A stretch of 37,575 nt of DNA, taken from assembly GCF_030406605.1 (NCBI RefSeq), contig NZ_CP129104.1:3015012-3052586 (forward strand). The letters are read 5' to 3'. Position 1 is the stretch's first letter. Each line of letters begins with the position of its first letter. Made by a program: the position numbers and the translations under genes. Below are positions 17,761 to 26,254 of the stretch, one piece after another. The stretch is from Curtobacterium sp. 458 (GTDB taxonomy: Bacteria > Actinomycetota > Actinomycetes > Actinomycetales > Microbacteriaceae). Below the pieces are notes generated by a model, which did not search any database, was not told where the DNA came from, and was given only the letters and a program-made list of their open reading frames with translations.

Positions 17761-19203
17761 CTAGCGCGCCGTCGCCAGCACGTCGTTCGCCCCCGCGGCG
17801 ACGCTCACGGGTGCACCCGTGACCGGGGTGGGCCGTCCCAGGGAACGGACGGTCCAACCCGCTTCGACCCAGTCCTCGACCGGGAGGCAGTTGCGCGCGT
17901 CGATCACGACGCGGCGCCCGACGACCTCGCCGAGCGACACGGGCGACGCCTCGATGATCTCGTCCCACTCGGTGAGGACCAGGACCACGTCGGCGCCCTC
18001 GATGGCGGCTTCCTTCGTGGCGGCGTAGGTCAGCGTCGGGAACGAACGGCGGGCGGTCTCGTTCGCCTCCGGGTCCCACAGCGAGACCTGGGCGCCGCGG
18101 AGGTGCAGCGCCGCGGCGACGTTGAGCGCCGGGGAGTCGCGGACGTCGTCGGTCAGCGGCTTGAACGCGGCCCCGATGACGGCGACGCGGCGGTTGAGCA
18201 CCGATCCGCCGACGGCCTCGATCGCCATGTCGATGACCCGCTCGCGCTGCCCCATGTTGATCTCGTCGACCTGCTGCATGAAGCCGACGACCCGGCCGGC
18301 GCCGAGTTCGTTCGCGCGGTGCATGAGCGCGCGGATGTCCTTCGGCAGGCAGCCTCCGCCGAAGCCGAGGCCGGCGTTCAGGAACTTCCGGCCGATGCGG
18401 GCGTCGTGCCCGAGGGCGTCCGCGAGCGTCGACACGTCGGCACCGGTGATGGCGCACATCTCCGAGATCGCGTTGATGAACGAGATCTTGGTCGCGAGGA
18501 ACGCGTTCGCGCTGACCTTGACGAGTTCCGCCGTGGCGAGGTCCGTGGTGATGACCGGGCACCCCTCGGCGATCGGTGCGGCGTAGACCTCGCGGATGAC
18601 GGCGTCGGCCTCGGGCGAGGCGCCGCCCCAGACGAGCCGGTCCGGGTGCAGGGTGTCCTCGACGGCCTTGCCCTCGCGGAGGAACTCGGGGTTCCAGATG
18701 AGTTCCGCGTCGATGCCGGTGGGCGTGAACTCCCGGACGAGCTCGCGGAGGCGGGCTGCGGTGCCGACGGGGACGGTCGACTTGCCGACGATGAGGCCGG
18801 GGTGCGTGAGGTGCTCGGCGACGCCGCGGGTGGCTGCCTCGACGTACGCGAGGTTCGCGGCGTGCGAGCCGGCCTTCTGCGGGGTGCCGACGCAGACGAA
18901 GTGCACGTCGGCCGCGGCGACGGCCTCGGGGAGCGACGCCGTGAACCGGAGCTTGCCGCTCGCCACGTGCTTCGTGATGAGCTCGGGCAGCCCGGGCTCG
19001 AAGAACGGGACCTCGCCGGCGGTGAGGGCGGCGAGCTTCGCGGGGTCGACGTCCACGCCGATGGTCTCGAAGCCCATCTCGGCCATGGCGGCCGCGTGGG
19101 TGGCACCGAGGTAACCGGTGCCGATGACGCTGATGACGGGTGCGGGGCGGACGTCCGACGAGGACGTCGCGGATGCGGACGGGGTCTTCTTCTGAGCGGT
19201 CAC
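17761..19203 (-). CDS. ugd: UDP-glucose 6-dehydrogenase, GTG start
   Basis: Makes UDP-glucuronate from UDP-glucose with two NAD, cytoplasmic, 480 residues. A 22-residue Ser/Thr-rich tail precedes the NAD site VISVIGTGYLGATHA. Then come STVPVGT, NPEFLREG, TAELVKVSANAFLATKISF with the conserved Lys229, and the nucleophile Cys285 in GFGGGCLPKD. The C-terminal UDP-binding domain carries AVIGAAFKPLTDDVRDSPA. The GTG overlaps the GH26 stop (GTGA), so it is the third gene of the GT2, GH26, ugd operon. Context suggests that UDP-glucuronate, or its supply to a mixed polymer, serves the GT2 synthase. GDP-mannose dehydrogenase is a related family, but the motifs favour UDP-glucose. Confidence 0.92.
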   Translation of the reverse strand: MTAQKKTPSASATSSSDVRPAPVISVIGTGYLGATHAAAMAEMGFETIGVDVDPAKLAALTAGEVPFFEPGLPELITKHVASGKLRFTASLPEAVAAADVHFVCVGTPQKAGSHAANLAYVEAATRGVAEHLTHPGLIVGKSTVPVGTAARLRELVREFTPTGIDAELIWNPEFLREGKAVEDTLHPDRLVWGGASPEADAVIREVYAAPIAEGCPVITTDLATAELVKVSANAFLATKISFINAISEMCAITGADVSTLADALGHDARIGRKFLNAGLGFGGGCLPKDIRALMHRANELGAGRVVGFMQQVDEINMGQRERVIDMAIEAVGGSVLNRRVAVIGAAFKPLTDDVRDSPALNVAAALHLRGAQVSLWDPEANETARRSFPTLTYAATKEAAIEGADVVLVLTEWDEIIEASPVSLGEVVGRRVVIDARNCLPVEDWVEAGWTVRSLGRPTPVTGAPVSVAAGANDVLATAR

Positions 19204-20771
19204 TGCTCGACCTCCTGCAGGTCGTAGTCGATGTCGGTCCGCGCGATGCCCTCTCGGAAGGTCTCGAGGCTGTCGGCGCGGGAGTTGAGTCGCCAGTCGT
19301 TGGTGGTGCGGGCACCGTCGACGATCGTGGTGGCGGTCAGGCTGAAGTAGTTGAAACCGATGACGTCGGCGTTCGCGGGGTCCGCGAGAGCGTCGAAGAG
19401 CGACGAGATCCAGCGGGACTTCTGCGAGTCGGAGACGCTGCCGCCGGTCTCGGTGGCACCGATCTCGTTGAGGACGATGCCCTTGCCCGGGGCGATCTCG
19501 CGGAGTTGGGCGAGCGTGGCACCGAAGGTGTTCTCGAACGTCGGCTGCTCGGTGGCGTCGCGGTAGTAGCCGCTCATGCCGACCCAGTCCACGTACTCCG
19601 AGCCCGGGTAGTAGTTCCGCATGTAGTCGACGGTCTGGTACTTCGGGTTGCCGAGCTTGTCGATGCGCGACGGGGACCAGTCCCAGATGGCGTACTGGTT
19701 CGCGCCGTTGTCCTGGAACACCTTCCAGACGTGCTTCCACATCGCAACGTAGGAGCCGGCCGCGTTCTGCTGCTTCGTCGACTCGGACCAGTTGTACCAC
19801 TGGCCGTTCATCTCGTGGTCGAAGCGGATCACGAGGGGCATCCCGTTCGCGGCGACGTCCTTCGCGTACTTCGTGAGGTAGGCGTCGAACTTCCCGGAGA
19901 GGATGTCCTCGTTCGTGTAGCCCGGCACGTACGGCTCGTCGTTGCCGGTCCTGGCGGGCACGGACTCCCACGTCATCATCGGCAGACGGCCGTTCGCCCA
20001 CGAGCGCTGGACGGCGTTCGCGTTGAAGTCCTGGTCGAAGCCCTGGAAGAAGCCGACCATGTTCGTGGCCTTGCCGACCTCCTGGGAGACCTGGTCGTAC
20101 TCGGACCAGTTGAACGGCGACTGCGCGGTGTAGAGGCCGTACCACCGGGACTGCTGCCCGAGGACCTGTGCCTTGCTCGGCGCGCTGACGGGCTCAGCGC
20201 CCGGGTCGGTGGAGGGCCCGGTGTTCGGGTTCGACGCGTTGCCGCCCGAGCCGGACCCGCCGGCGGACGCGCCGGAGCCGCCGGCGGAGGCGCCGCCGCC
20301 CGACGGACCGGACCCGCCGGCCGACGTGCCCGACCCGGACCCGCCGGACGAACCGGCCCCGTCGGAGCCGGAACCCGACCCGCTCGCGTTCGCCGAGCCT
20401 CCCGACCGACCCTTCGCGGCGCCGAGCTGCGACTGCAGCGAGGCGAGCTGTGCCTTGAGGTCGGCGATCTGGTCGCCACGCGACCCGGCCTTGGCGGTCG
20501 AGGAGTCGAGCTTGCCCTCGAGGGCCCAGATCTTCTCCTGGGCCGCGGTGAGCTTCGTCTGCAGCTCGGCGGCGGAGACCTGCTTCTTCGGCGGGGTGAC
20601 GCCGAGGGCCTGGTGGACGGCGGTGGACACCGGGCCGGCCGGGGACACCCAGACCGTCCAGGTGATGAGGCCGAGGACGACCAGGATGGCGGTCGTGCCG
20701 ACAGCGGTGAGTCGGGCGTGCTTGCTGGACTGGGCCCACCAGGCACCGGAGGAGCGGATGAGGTCAGACAA
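19200..20771 (-). CDS. Membrane-anchored GH26-type glycoside hydrolase, TTG start
   Basis: A 523-residue type II membrane protein: short cytoplasmic N-terminus, one membrane helix (24-42), a coiled coil (about 66-118), a Gly/Ser-rich linker (120-190) and an outside catalytic domain (about 205-523). The domain matches GH26 (beta-mannanase and related): acid/base Glu320 in RFDHEMNGQWYNW and nucleophile Glu436 in VLNEIGATE, with YAIWDWSP between. The actual polymer cut is not known; GH26 members also act on beta-glucans and xylans. The TTG start overlaps the GT2 stop by eight bases and has GGAGG nine bases upstream, so it is coupled to the synthase. The likely job is to trim or release the polymer at the cell surface. 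Confidence 0.88.
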   Translation of the reverse strand: MSDLIRSSGAWWAQSSKHARLTAVGTTAILVVLGLITWTVWVSPAGPVSTAVHQALGVTPPKKQVSAAELQTKLTAAQEKIWALEGKLDSSTAKAGSRGDQIADLKAQLASLQSQLGAAKGRSGGSANASGSGSGSDGAGSSGGSGSGTSAGGSGPSGGGASAGGSGASAGGSGSGGNASNPNTGPSTDPGAEPVSAPSKAQVLGQQSRWYGLYTAQSPFNWSEYDQVSQEVGKATNMVGFFQGFDQDFNANAVQRSWANGRLPMMTWESVPARTGNDEPYVPGYTNEDILSGKFDAYLTKYAKDVAANGMPLVIRFDHEMNGQWYNWSESTKQQNAAGSYVAMWKHVWKVFQDNGANQYAIWDWSPSRIDKLGNPKYQTVDYMRNYYPGSEYVDWVGMSGYYRDATEQPTFENTFGATLAQLREIAPGKGIVLNEIGATETGGSVSDSQKSRWISSLFDALADPANADVIGFNYFSLTATTIVDGARTTNDWRLNSRADSLETFREGIARTDIDYDLQEVEQ

Positions 20772-22383
20772 TGAGGAACGCCTCCAGGGCGAAGATCGCG
20801 ATGCCGATCAGGTACGGGATCGCGGCGTACGGGTTGTAGCGGCGGACCTTGGCCGGCTTCGCAGCCGCGCGGGTCGGCGTCGCCGAGCTGGTCGGGACCG
20901 CTGTGAGCGCGTGCTCGGGCGAGCGTCGGGTCGCGAGCACGGTCGCGGTCGAGTTGGTGGTCGCGTCCGCGCCGTCGTCGAAGTCAGTCCGGCGGGTGCT
21001 GGCGCCGGCGCCGAAGATCTCGTCGAACGCCCGGTCGGCCGCGGCCTGGTCGTCGGGGTACCGGAGCGCGTCGACCGGGCTGACCGGGGTCTGCGCCGCG
21101 AGCTGCTGCGGTTGCGCGGGGTCCTCCTCCATCGGCCCGCCGGCGTAGGCACCGGCACGGGTCCCCCAGCCGGACGCGTGCGCGAGGCGGAAGAAGCCGA
21201 TGAGGCGGATTGGCATGAGGAAGAACGTCGACACGATGATGAACATCGGCAGGCGGAAGAAGTCGCTCGGCTTCTCGGAGAGGTGCCGGATCTGCCGGAT
21301 CGCCATGCTCAGCACGCTCGACACGACCATGAGGGCCGCCACGTACACGAACCCGGTCGAGAAGCCGTACTGCTGCAGGATGCCCTGGTAGAGGTTCTCG
21401 CCCTGACCGGTCACCGCGCGGTAGATCCAGCCGGCGATGACGCCGAACAGCATGAACGGCAGGATGATGTCGGTCACGAAGAACAGCGCGAGGACCGGCG
21501 CGTGCCCGATCATCCACGGGAGCATCCGCAGCGTGTTGTACTGCGAGCCGCGGGCCCAGCGGAGCTGCTGCTTGAAGAGCTTCTTCACCTGGAGCGGGGC
21601 GTCCGTGTAGACCAGCGACGTGTACTGGTAGACGGTCCGGTACCCCTCCTTGAGCGTGAGGTTCGTCAACGTGCGGTCGTCGGAGACCTCGAGGAAGACG
21701 CCCATGAACTTCTCGTGCATGAACTTGTCCATGACGCGCACGAGGATGTTCCGGCGGAACGCGATCGTCCGGCCGGGGAGGCAGCCGATCTGCCCGAGGA
21801 CGCTCTGCGCGGGCATCGAGTAGAGCGCGCGCGAGTTCTCCAGCCAGTCCGCCCAGCGGGTGATCCAGCTGCGGGTCGGCTCGAGGATGCGCTGCCGGGT
21901 GGTCACGCCGCCGACGGACTCGTCCGCGAACGGCTTGAGGAGCTCGGACAGCGTGCCGGGGGTCCACACGGTGTCGGAGTCGACGAGGATCGTGATGTCG
22001 CCGGTCGACATCTCGGTGCCGACCTTGACGGCGTTGCGCTTGCCCGGGATCGGCGTGTGGGTCCAGCGGACGAGCGGGGCGAACTCGTCGCACACCCCCT
22101 CGAGCGCTTCGTTCCGGGCGCCGTTGATGACGACGATGATCTCGCCGGGCTGCTGTTCGACCATGCGGCCGATGACGTCCCGGAAGAGGTCGAGCGGCTC
22201 GTCCACGACGGGGACGACGACGCTGGTGGTACCGGTGTAGGTGCCGGTGAAGGGGCGGTAGCGGGCGGACAGGACGACCTTGAGCAGCCAGAGCAACCAG
22301 ATCACCGCGGAGTACACGGCGAACAGGTAGAACTCGGGGTGCCCTTCGACCATCTGCCGGATCTGCAGAATGAAGGTGAACAT
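20764..22383 (-). CDS. Processive family 2 glycosyltransferase (hyaluronan/cellulose synthase-like)
   Basis: A 539-residue membrane GT2 enzyme expected to polymerise a sugar nucleotide and pass the chain through the membrane. An N-terminal membrane helix (about 18-38) is followed by the cytosolic GT-A domain: VVVPVVDEP (55-63), the DxD motif VDSD (134-137), the acceptor Asp in SDDRTLTN (234-241) and QQLRW (272-276), the Q(Q/R)xRW mark of processive synthases. Membrane helices follow at about 293-320, 343-363 and 378-396. A polar tail of about 110 residues ends in another helix (516-539). The layout is closer to hyaluronan synthases than to BcsA; no PilZ domain is seen. The ATG at 22383 has only a weak AGGG site; starts further upstream look non-coding. 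It heads the operon. Confidence 0.88.
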   Translation of the reverse strand: MFTFILQIRQMVEGHPEFYLFAVYSAVIWLLWLLKVVLSARYRPFTGTYTGTTSVVVPVVDEPLDLFRDVIGRMVEQQPGEIIVVINGARNEALEGVCDEFAPLVRWTHTPIPGKRNAVKVGTEMSTGDITILVDSDTVWTPGTLSELLKPFADESVGGVTTRQRILEPTRSWITRWADWLENSRALYSMPAQSVLGQIGCLPGRTIAFRRNILVRVMDKFMHEKFMGVFLEVSDDRTLTNLTLKEGYRTVYQYTSLVYTDAPLQVKKLFKQQLRWARGSQYNTLRMLPWMIGHAPVLALFFVTDIILPFMLFGVIAGWIYRAVTGQGENLYQGILQQYGFSTGFVYVAALMVVSSVLSMAIRQIRHLSEKPSDFFRLPMFIIVSTFFLMPIRLIGFFRLAHASGWGTRAGAYAGGPMEEDPAQPQQLAAQTPVSPVDALRYPDDQAAADRAFDEIFGAGASTRRTDFDDGADATTNSTATVLATRRSPEHALTAVPTSSATPTRAAAKPAKVRRYNPYAAIPYLIGIAIFALEAFLIV

Positions 22384-22482
22384 CGATCCCTGCTTCAACG
22401 TTCGAGGTGGGGATTCCGCTTCATCGAGGAACCAGTGGTCGGTTCGGGTGGAGCCATTGATGCAGAAACGTGACACCCCTCG

Positions 22483-22524
22483 CAACACGGCCCCCGTCCG
22501 GGGGTGTTACGGGCGCGTTACGGG
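22483..22524. promoter_or_regulatory. Hairpin and 11-bp direct repeat upstream of the GT2 operon
   Basis: GTTACGGG occurs at 22506-22513 and 22517-22524, exactly 11 bases apart, the spacing typical of OmpR/PhoB-type regulator sites. It overlaps an imperfect hairpin (AACA and CCCCC against GGGGG and TGTT, 22484-22508). It lies about 100-140 bases before the GT2 start. This is a candidate operator only; I know of no regulator for it. Confidence 0.35.
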
Positions 22525-22950
22525 GTACACGGTGGTCCGCCTCGGGGCGGACGAGCGTTGTCCCCACCAGTGCTGACAGCAATGCGGTGGACCGCTCCGC
22601 GTGACCGTCGCGTGCTCGCAGGGCCGACAGCCGGCCGGGAGGCGCGTGCCGACTCAGGCGACAATCCCCGATCAGCAGGGGGTTGTGTGGCGACCTGCCG
22701 CACCGTCGACCGTCACCCTGATGGTCATAGACACGACCACAGCCGGCGGCTCGTCGTGTGGGAGCGGTCCCATCTGCGGGGTACAGGCGCGGCGACAGTG
22801 GGGGACGGTTCCGGACACGTGGAATTCACTTTCGACGACGCGTCATCTCCGGACCGGACGCGTCACCCCGGGCGTGTCGAGGCGCGCTGGGCGGCGGCGG
22901 AGCGCGGCGGGCGCCGGGGTGCGCGGCGCGCAGCGCGCGCGAGTTGCATT

Positions 22951-23012
22951 CGCACAACCAAAGGCGGCTCGCGCCGCGGGGAATCCCGGTTCGCGGCGTC
23001 TTCGGTTGTGCG
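22951..23012. repeat. 62-base inverted repeat with CGCACAACC ends, copy 1
   Basis: CGCACAACC at the left and GGTTGTGCG at the right, with a GC-rich interior containing GGCGGCTCGC and CGCGGCGTCTTC. It is a near copy of 23123-23184. The gene-free stretch 22384-23202 (819 bases) holds this pair, a palindrome between them and the GT2 upstream region; I see no supported gene in it. Confidence 0.75.
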
Positions 23013-23039
23013 GCGGCGCGGTGGACGTGACCGGGCGAC

Positions 23040-23081
23040 GGACGGGAGGCGCGGGGCGGCCCCGCCACGGGCCTCCCGTCC
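23040..23081. repeat. GGACGGGAGGC palindrome between the two 62-base repeats
   Basis: GGACGGGAGGC at 23040 pairs with GCCTCCCGTCC ending at 23081, with further GC pairing inside. The ends match the GACGGGAGGC palindromes at 2909 and 30323, but the centre differs. Confidence 0.6.
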
Positions 23082-23122
23082 GCCCTGGCGCACGCCGGCG
23101 CTCACGCGGCGCGAGCTGCGTC

Positions 23123-23184
23123 CGCACAACCACAGGCGGCTCGCACCGCGGGGAACCGTGGTTCGCGGCGTCTTCGGTTGTGCG
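23123..23184. repeat. 62-base inverted repeat with CGCACAACC ends, copy 2
   Basis: The same ends and mostly the same interior as 22951-23012, offset by 172 bases. The preceding bases (GCGAG-TGC) are also similar, so the copied unit extends upstream. It lies 19 bases after the glnE stop and could form its terminator. Confidence 0.75.
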
Positions 23185-23202
23185 CCGGCGCTGCGACCGG
23201 GG

Positions 23203-26200
23203 TCAGGCGCCGTAGAACGCCCGCTCGAACACCTGACGGGCGCGCCGCGTGACCCCGAGGTAGTCCTCCTCGAGCCGCGTCGCCGAGCCCGGCGGGTACT
23301 CCATGAGCCGCGCCATCCCCTCGAGCTGGATGCGGTCGACGGGCAGCACGTCCGTAGTCTTCCCGGACCACAGCACCAGGGCGCTGCGGGCCCGGGAGGC
23401 GAACCGCCACGCGGCACCGAGCCGCTCGGCGTCGTCCGCCGCGACGAGTCCGGCCTCGGTCGCGGCCGCCAGGGCCTCGAGCGTCGAGGTCGTCCGGAGG
23501 CCCGGAACCGTGAGCGCGTGCTGGAGCTGCAGGAGCTGCACGAACCACTCCACGTCGCTCAGCGAGCCACGGCCGAGCTTGAGGTGCCGAGCGGGGTCCG
23601 CGCCACGCGGCAGCCGTTCGGACTCGACACGGGCCTTGATGCGGCGGACCTCGCGGACGGCGTGGTCGTCGATGCGCTCCGGGTAACGGGTGCGGTCGGC
23701 CAGGTGCTCGAAGTCACGGAGCAGCCCCGCGTCGCCCACGGCACCACGGGCACGGAGCAGCGCCTGCGCCTCCCACGTCAGGGACCAGCGGGCGTAGTAG
23801 GCGGCGTAGGAGTCGAGCGTGCGGACGAGCGGTCCGTTCTTCCCCTCGGGCCGCAGGTCCACGTCGAGTTCGAACGGGTGGATTGCGTCCTCGGTCAGCC
23901 GGCCGAGCTCGCGCACGATCGCCTGCGCCGCACGGGAGGCGACCTCGGACTCAGTTCCCTCCGCCACGCGGTACACGTAGAGGACGTCCGCGTCGGAGCC
24001 GAAGCCGAGCTCCCGACCGCCGTACCGGCCCATCGCGACGATGCCGAACTCGAGCCCCTCCGGCGCGTTCCGCCGGGCGAGCGTGAGTGCGCCGGCGAGG
24101 GTGGCCTCGGTGACGTCGGTCAACGCAGGTCCGAGGGCGTCGACGTCGAGCCACCCGAGCACCGCAGCCATGCCGAGCCGCAGGGTCTCCCGACGTCGAG
24201 CCGACCGCACGAGGGCAGCCGAGCCGTCGACGTCGTCCCCGTGCCGGGCCGTGGTCGCGGTCATCTCGGCGAGCAGCGACTCGATCGGCCTCGGCCGCAG
24301 GAGGGACTCGGGCTCGTCGAGCCACGCGACGGCCTCGGGGAAGCGTTCGAGCAGACCGGACAGGAACGCCGACTCGGACAGCACCGTGGTGAGCGAGTGC
24401 GCCGCCCCCGAGGAGTCGCGGAGCATCCGGAGGAACCAGCTCGACTCCCCCAGGGTGTCGCTGAGCCGCCGGAACGCCAGCAGCGCCCGGTCCGGCGCCG
24501 GCCCCTCGGCCATCCACCGCAGGAGCACCGGGAGCAGGTTCCGCTGGATCGTCGCGCGTCGACTCGTGCCCTGCGTGAGGGCACGGATGTGGCCTAGCGC
24601 TCCCGCCGCGTCCGCGAAGCCGATCGCGCCGAGGCGGTCGGCCGCCTGGTCGCTGGTCAGGACGATGTCGCCGTCGGTCGCAGCGACCGCCGACAGCAGC
24701 GGACGGTAGAACAGCCGCTCGTGGAGGCCACGGACCTCGAGCTTGACCGACCGCCAGCGTGTCTCCAGCGCGGCCGCCGAGGTCGCGAAGCCGCTCGCCC
24801 TCGCGAGGACGCGCAGCTCCTCTTCGTCGGAGGGCATCAGGTGCGTGCGCTGCAGCCGTCGGAGCTGGATGCGGTGCTCGAGCACGCGGAGCAGGGCGTA
24901 GTCCGGGCCGAAGCGTGCGGCCTCGGGCCGGCCGACGTACCCGGCGGCGGTGAGGGCCTCCATCGCGTCGAGGGTCGAGCGTTCGCGGACGCTCTCGTCG
25001 TCGCGGCCGTGCACGAGCTGCAGCAGCTGGACCGTGAACTCGACGTCCCGCAGCCCGCCGGGCCCGAGCTTGAGCTGACGGTCCACCTCGGCGTCGGGGA
25101 TGTGCTCGGTGACGCGCTCCCGCATCCGCTGCACGGACTCGACGAACCCTGGACGGGTGGCGGAGTTCCACACGAAGGGGGCGACGGCGTCGGCGTAGCG
25201 CTGCCCGAGGTCCGCGGAGCCGGCGATCGGCCGCGCCTTGAGGAGCGCCTGGAACTCCCACTCCTTCGCCCAGCGCTGGTAGTAGGCAACGTGCGAGTCG
25301 AGCGTCCGGACGAGCGCGCCGTCCTTGCCCTCCGGTCGGAGGTTCGCGTCGACCTCCCACAGCGCGGGCTCGGCGGCGAGGTCGGTGATCGCGTGGGTCG
25401 CGGCCACGGCGAGACGGGTGGCGATGAGCACCGCACGATCGGTGCCGACGCCGGTGTCGGCCTCGTCGTCGCGCGTCGGTTCGGTCACGAAGATCACGTC
25501 GACGTCGCTGACGTAGTTGAGCTCGCGTGCGCCGGCCTTGCCCATCGCGATGACCGCGAGCGGGGTCGCCTCGACGTCCGCGGCCGGGAACGGCACCTCG
25601 CGCCGGGCGATGTCGACCGCGGCCTCGAGCGCCGCCCCCGCGAGGTCGGCGAGCCCGGCAGCCACGGCGGGGAACGCCTCGGTCGGGGCCTCGTGCAGAA
25701 CATCGAAGAGGGCGATGTGCGCGAGGTGCCGCCGGTAGCGCACGCGGAGCCGGAGCCGGGCGTCCTCACCGGTGGCTCCGTCGACGGCGTCGAGCAGCGA
25801 GGCGGTGTAGGCCTCCTGCGTCCACGGGGGCGTCACGGGGTCGAACAGCAACGCGAGCTCGGCGGGACGACGGTGGAGGAACTCACCGAGCCCGACCGAT
25901 GCCCCGAGCAGCCGGACCAGGCGCTCGGCCGCGGCACCGTCGGCGAGGACGGCACCGAGTTCCTCGGGCGCGCGCTCCGACAGGCGTTCGAGCAGCCGGA
26001 GGGCGCCGTCCGGGTCTGCGGTCGCACCCCACACGGCGGCCGGGTCGAACCCGGCCGGGCCCGCAGGAGCGGCCCCGCCGCCGACCGCGGCAGACCCGTT
26101 CCCCGCCTGGGGCAGGACCGGGCCGAACCGTGCCTCCAGGCCGGTGGTCCGCTCGAGGGCGGCGATCCGTTCGAGGCTCTCCGAGAGCTCGGCGAAGCCG

Positions 26201-26244
26201 AGCCTGGCGAGCTCGGACCGTGACGTCTTCGTCCGACCGGTCAT
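23203..26244 (-). CDS. glnE: Bifunctional glutamine synthetase adenylyltransferase/adenylyl-removing enzyme
   Basis: Attaches and removes AMP at the regulatory Tyr of GlnA1, cytoplasmic, 1013 residues, close to other actinobacterial GlnE proteins. Two nucleotidyltransferase domains are visible: the N-terminal adenylyl-removing half with MGKAGARELNYVSDVDVIF (around 245) and the C-terminal adenylylating half with MGRYGGRELGFGSDADVLYVY (around 750). Each is followed by the usual VDxxLRPEGK(D/N)GxLVRTLDS stretch. Both Asp pairs are intact, so both activities should remain. The ATG lies ten bases after the glnA2 stop. In Mycobacterium glnE sits next to glnA1; here the polysaccharide operon lies between them. 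Confidence 0.95.
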   Translation of the reverse strand: MTGRTKTSRSELARLGFAELSESLERIAALERTTGLEARFGPVLPQAGNGSAAVGGGAAPAGPAGFDPAAVWGATADPDGALRLLERLSERAPEELGAVLADGAAAERLVRLLGASVGLGEFLHRRPAELALLFDPVTPPWTQEAYTASLLDAVDGATGEDARLRLRVRYRRHLAHIALFDVLHEAPTEAFPAVAAGLADLAGAALEAAVDIARREVPFPAADVEATPLAVIAMGKAGARELNYVSDVDVIFVTEPTRDDEADTGVGTDRAVLIATRLAVAATHAITDLAAEPALWEVDANLRPEGKDGALVRTLDSHVAYYQRWAKEWEFQALLKARPIAGSADLGQRYADAVAPFVWNSATRPGFVESVQRMRERVTEHIPDAEVDRQLKLGPGGLRDVEFTVQLLQLVHGRDDESVRERSTLDAMEALTAAGYVGRPEAARFGPDYALLRVLEHRIQLRRLQRTHLMPSDEEELRVLARASGFATSAAALETRWRSVKLEVRGLHERLFYRPLLSAVAATDGDIVLTSDQAADRLGAIGFADAAGALGHIRALTQGTSRRATIQRNLLPVLLRWMAEGPAPDRALLAFRRLSDTLGESSWFLRMLRDSSGAAHSLTTVLSESAFLSGLLERFPEAVAWLDEPESLLRPRPIESLLAEMTATTARHGDDVDGSAALVRSARRRETLRLGMAAVLGWLDVDALGPALTDVTEATLAGALTLARRNAPEGLEFGIVAMGRYGGRELGFGSDADVLYVYRVAEGTESEVASRAAQAIVRELGRLTEDAIHPFELDVDLRPEGKNGPLVRTLDSYAAYYARWSLTWEAQALLRARGAVGDAGLLRDFEHLADRTRYPERIDDHAVREVRRIKARVESERLPRGADPARHLKLGRGSLSDVEWFVQLLQLQHALTVPGLRTTSTLEALAAATEAGLVAADDAERLGAAWRFASRARSALVLWSGKTTDVLPVDRIQLEGMARLMEYPPGSATRLEEDYLGVTRRARQVFERAFYGA

Positions 26245-26254
26245 GTGCGCTGGA

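Noticed and set aside
17761..20145. A longer start for Ugd within the GH26 gene
   Set aside because: The upstream part is an out-of-frame reading of GH26. The GTG at 19203 fits the family start and the GTGA overlap.
22384..22560. A c-di-GMP riboswitch upstream of the GT2 synthase
   Set aside because: The leader has a hairpin, but the conserved GEMM core words are not present.
22384..23202. A hidden gene in the 819-base gap upstream of the GT2 operon
   Set aside because: Open frames exist on both strands, but all are Arg/Pro/Gly-rich, overlap the inverted repeats and lack a ribosome site or known domain.
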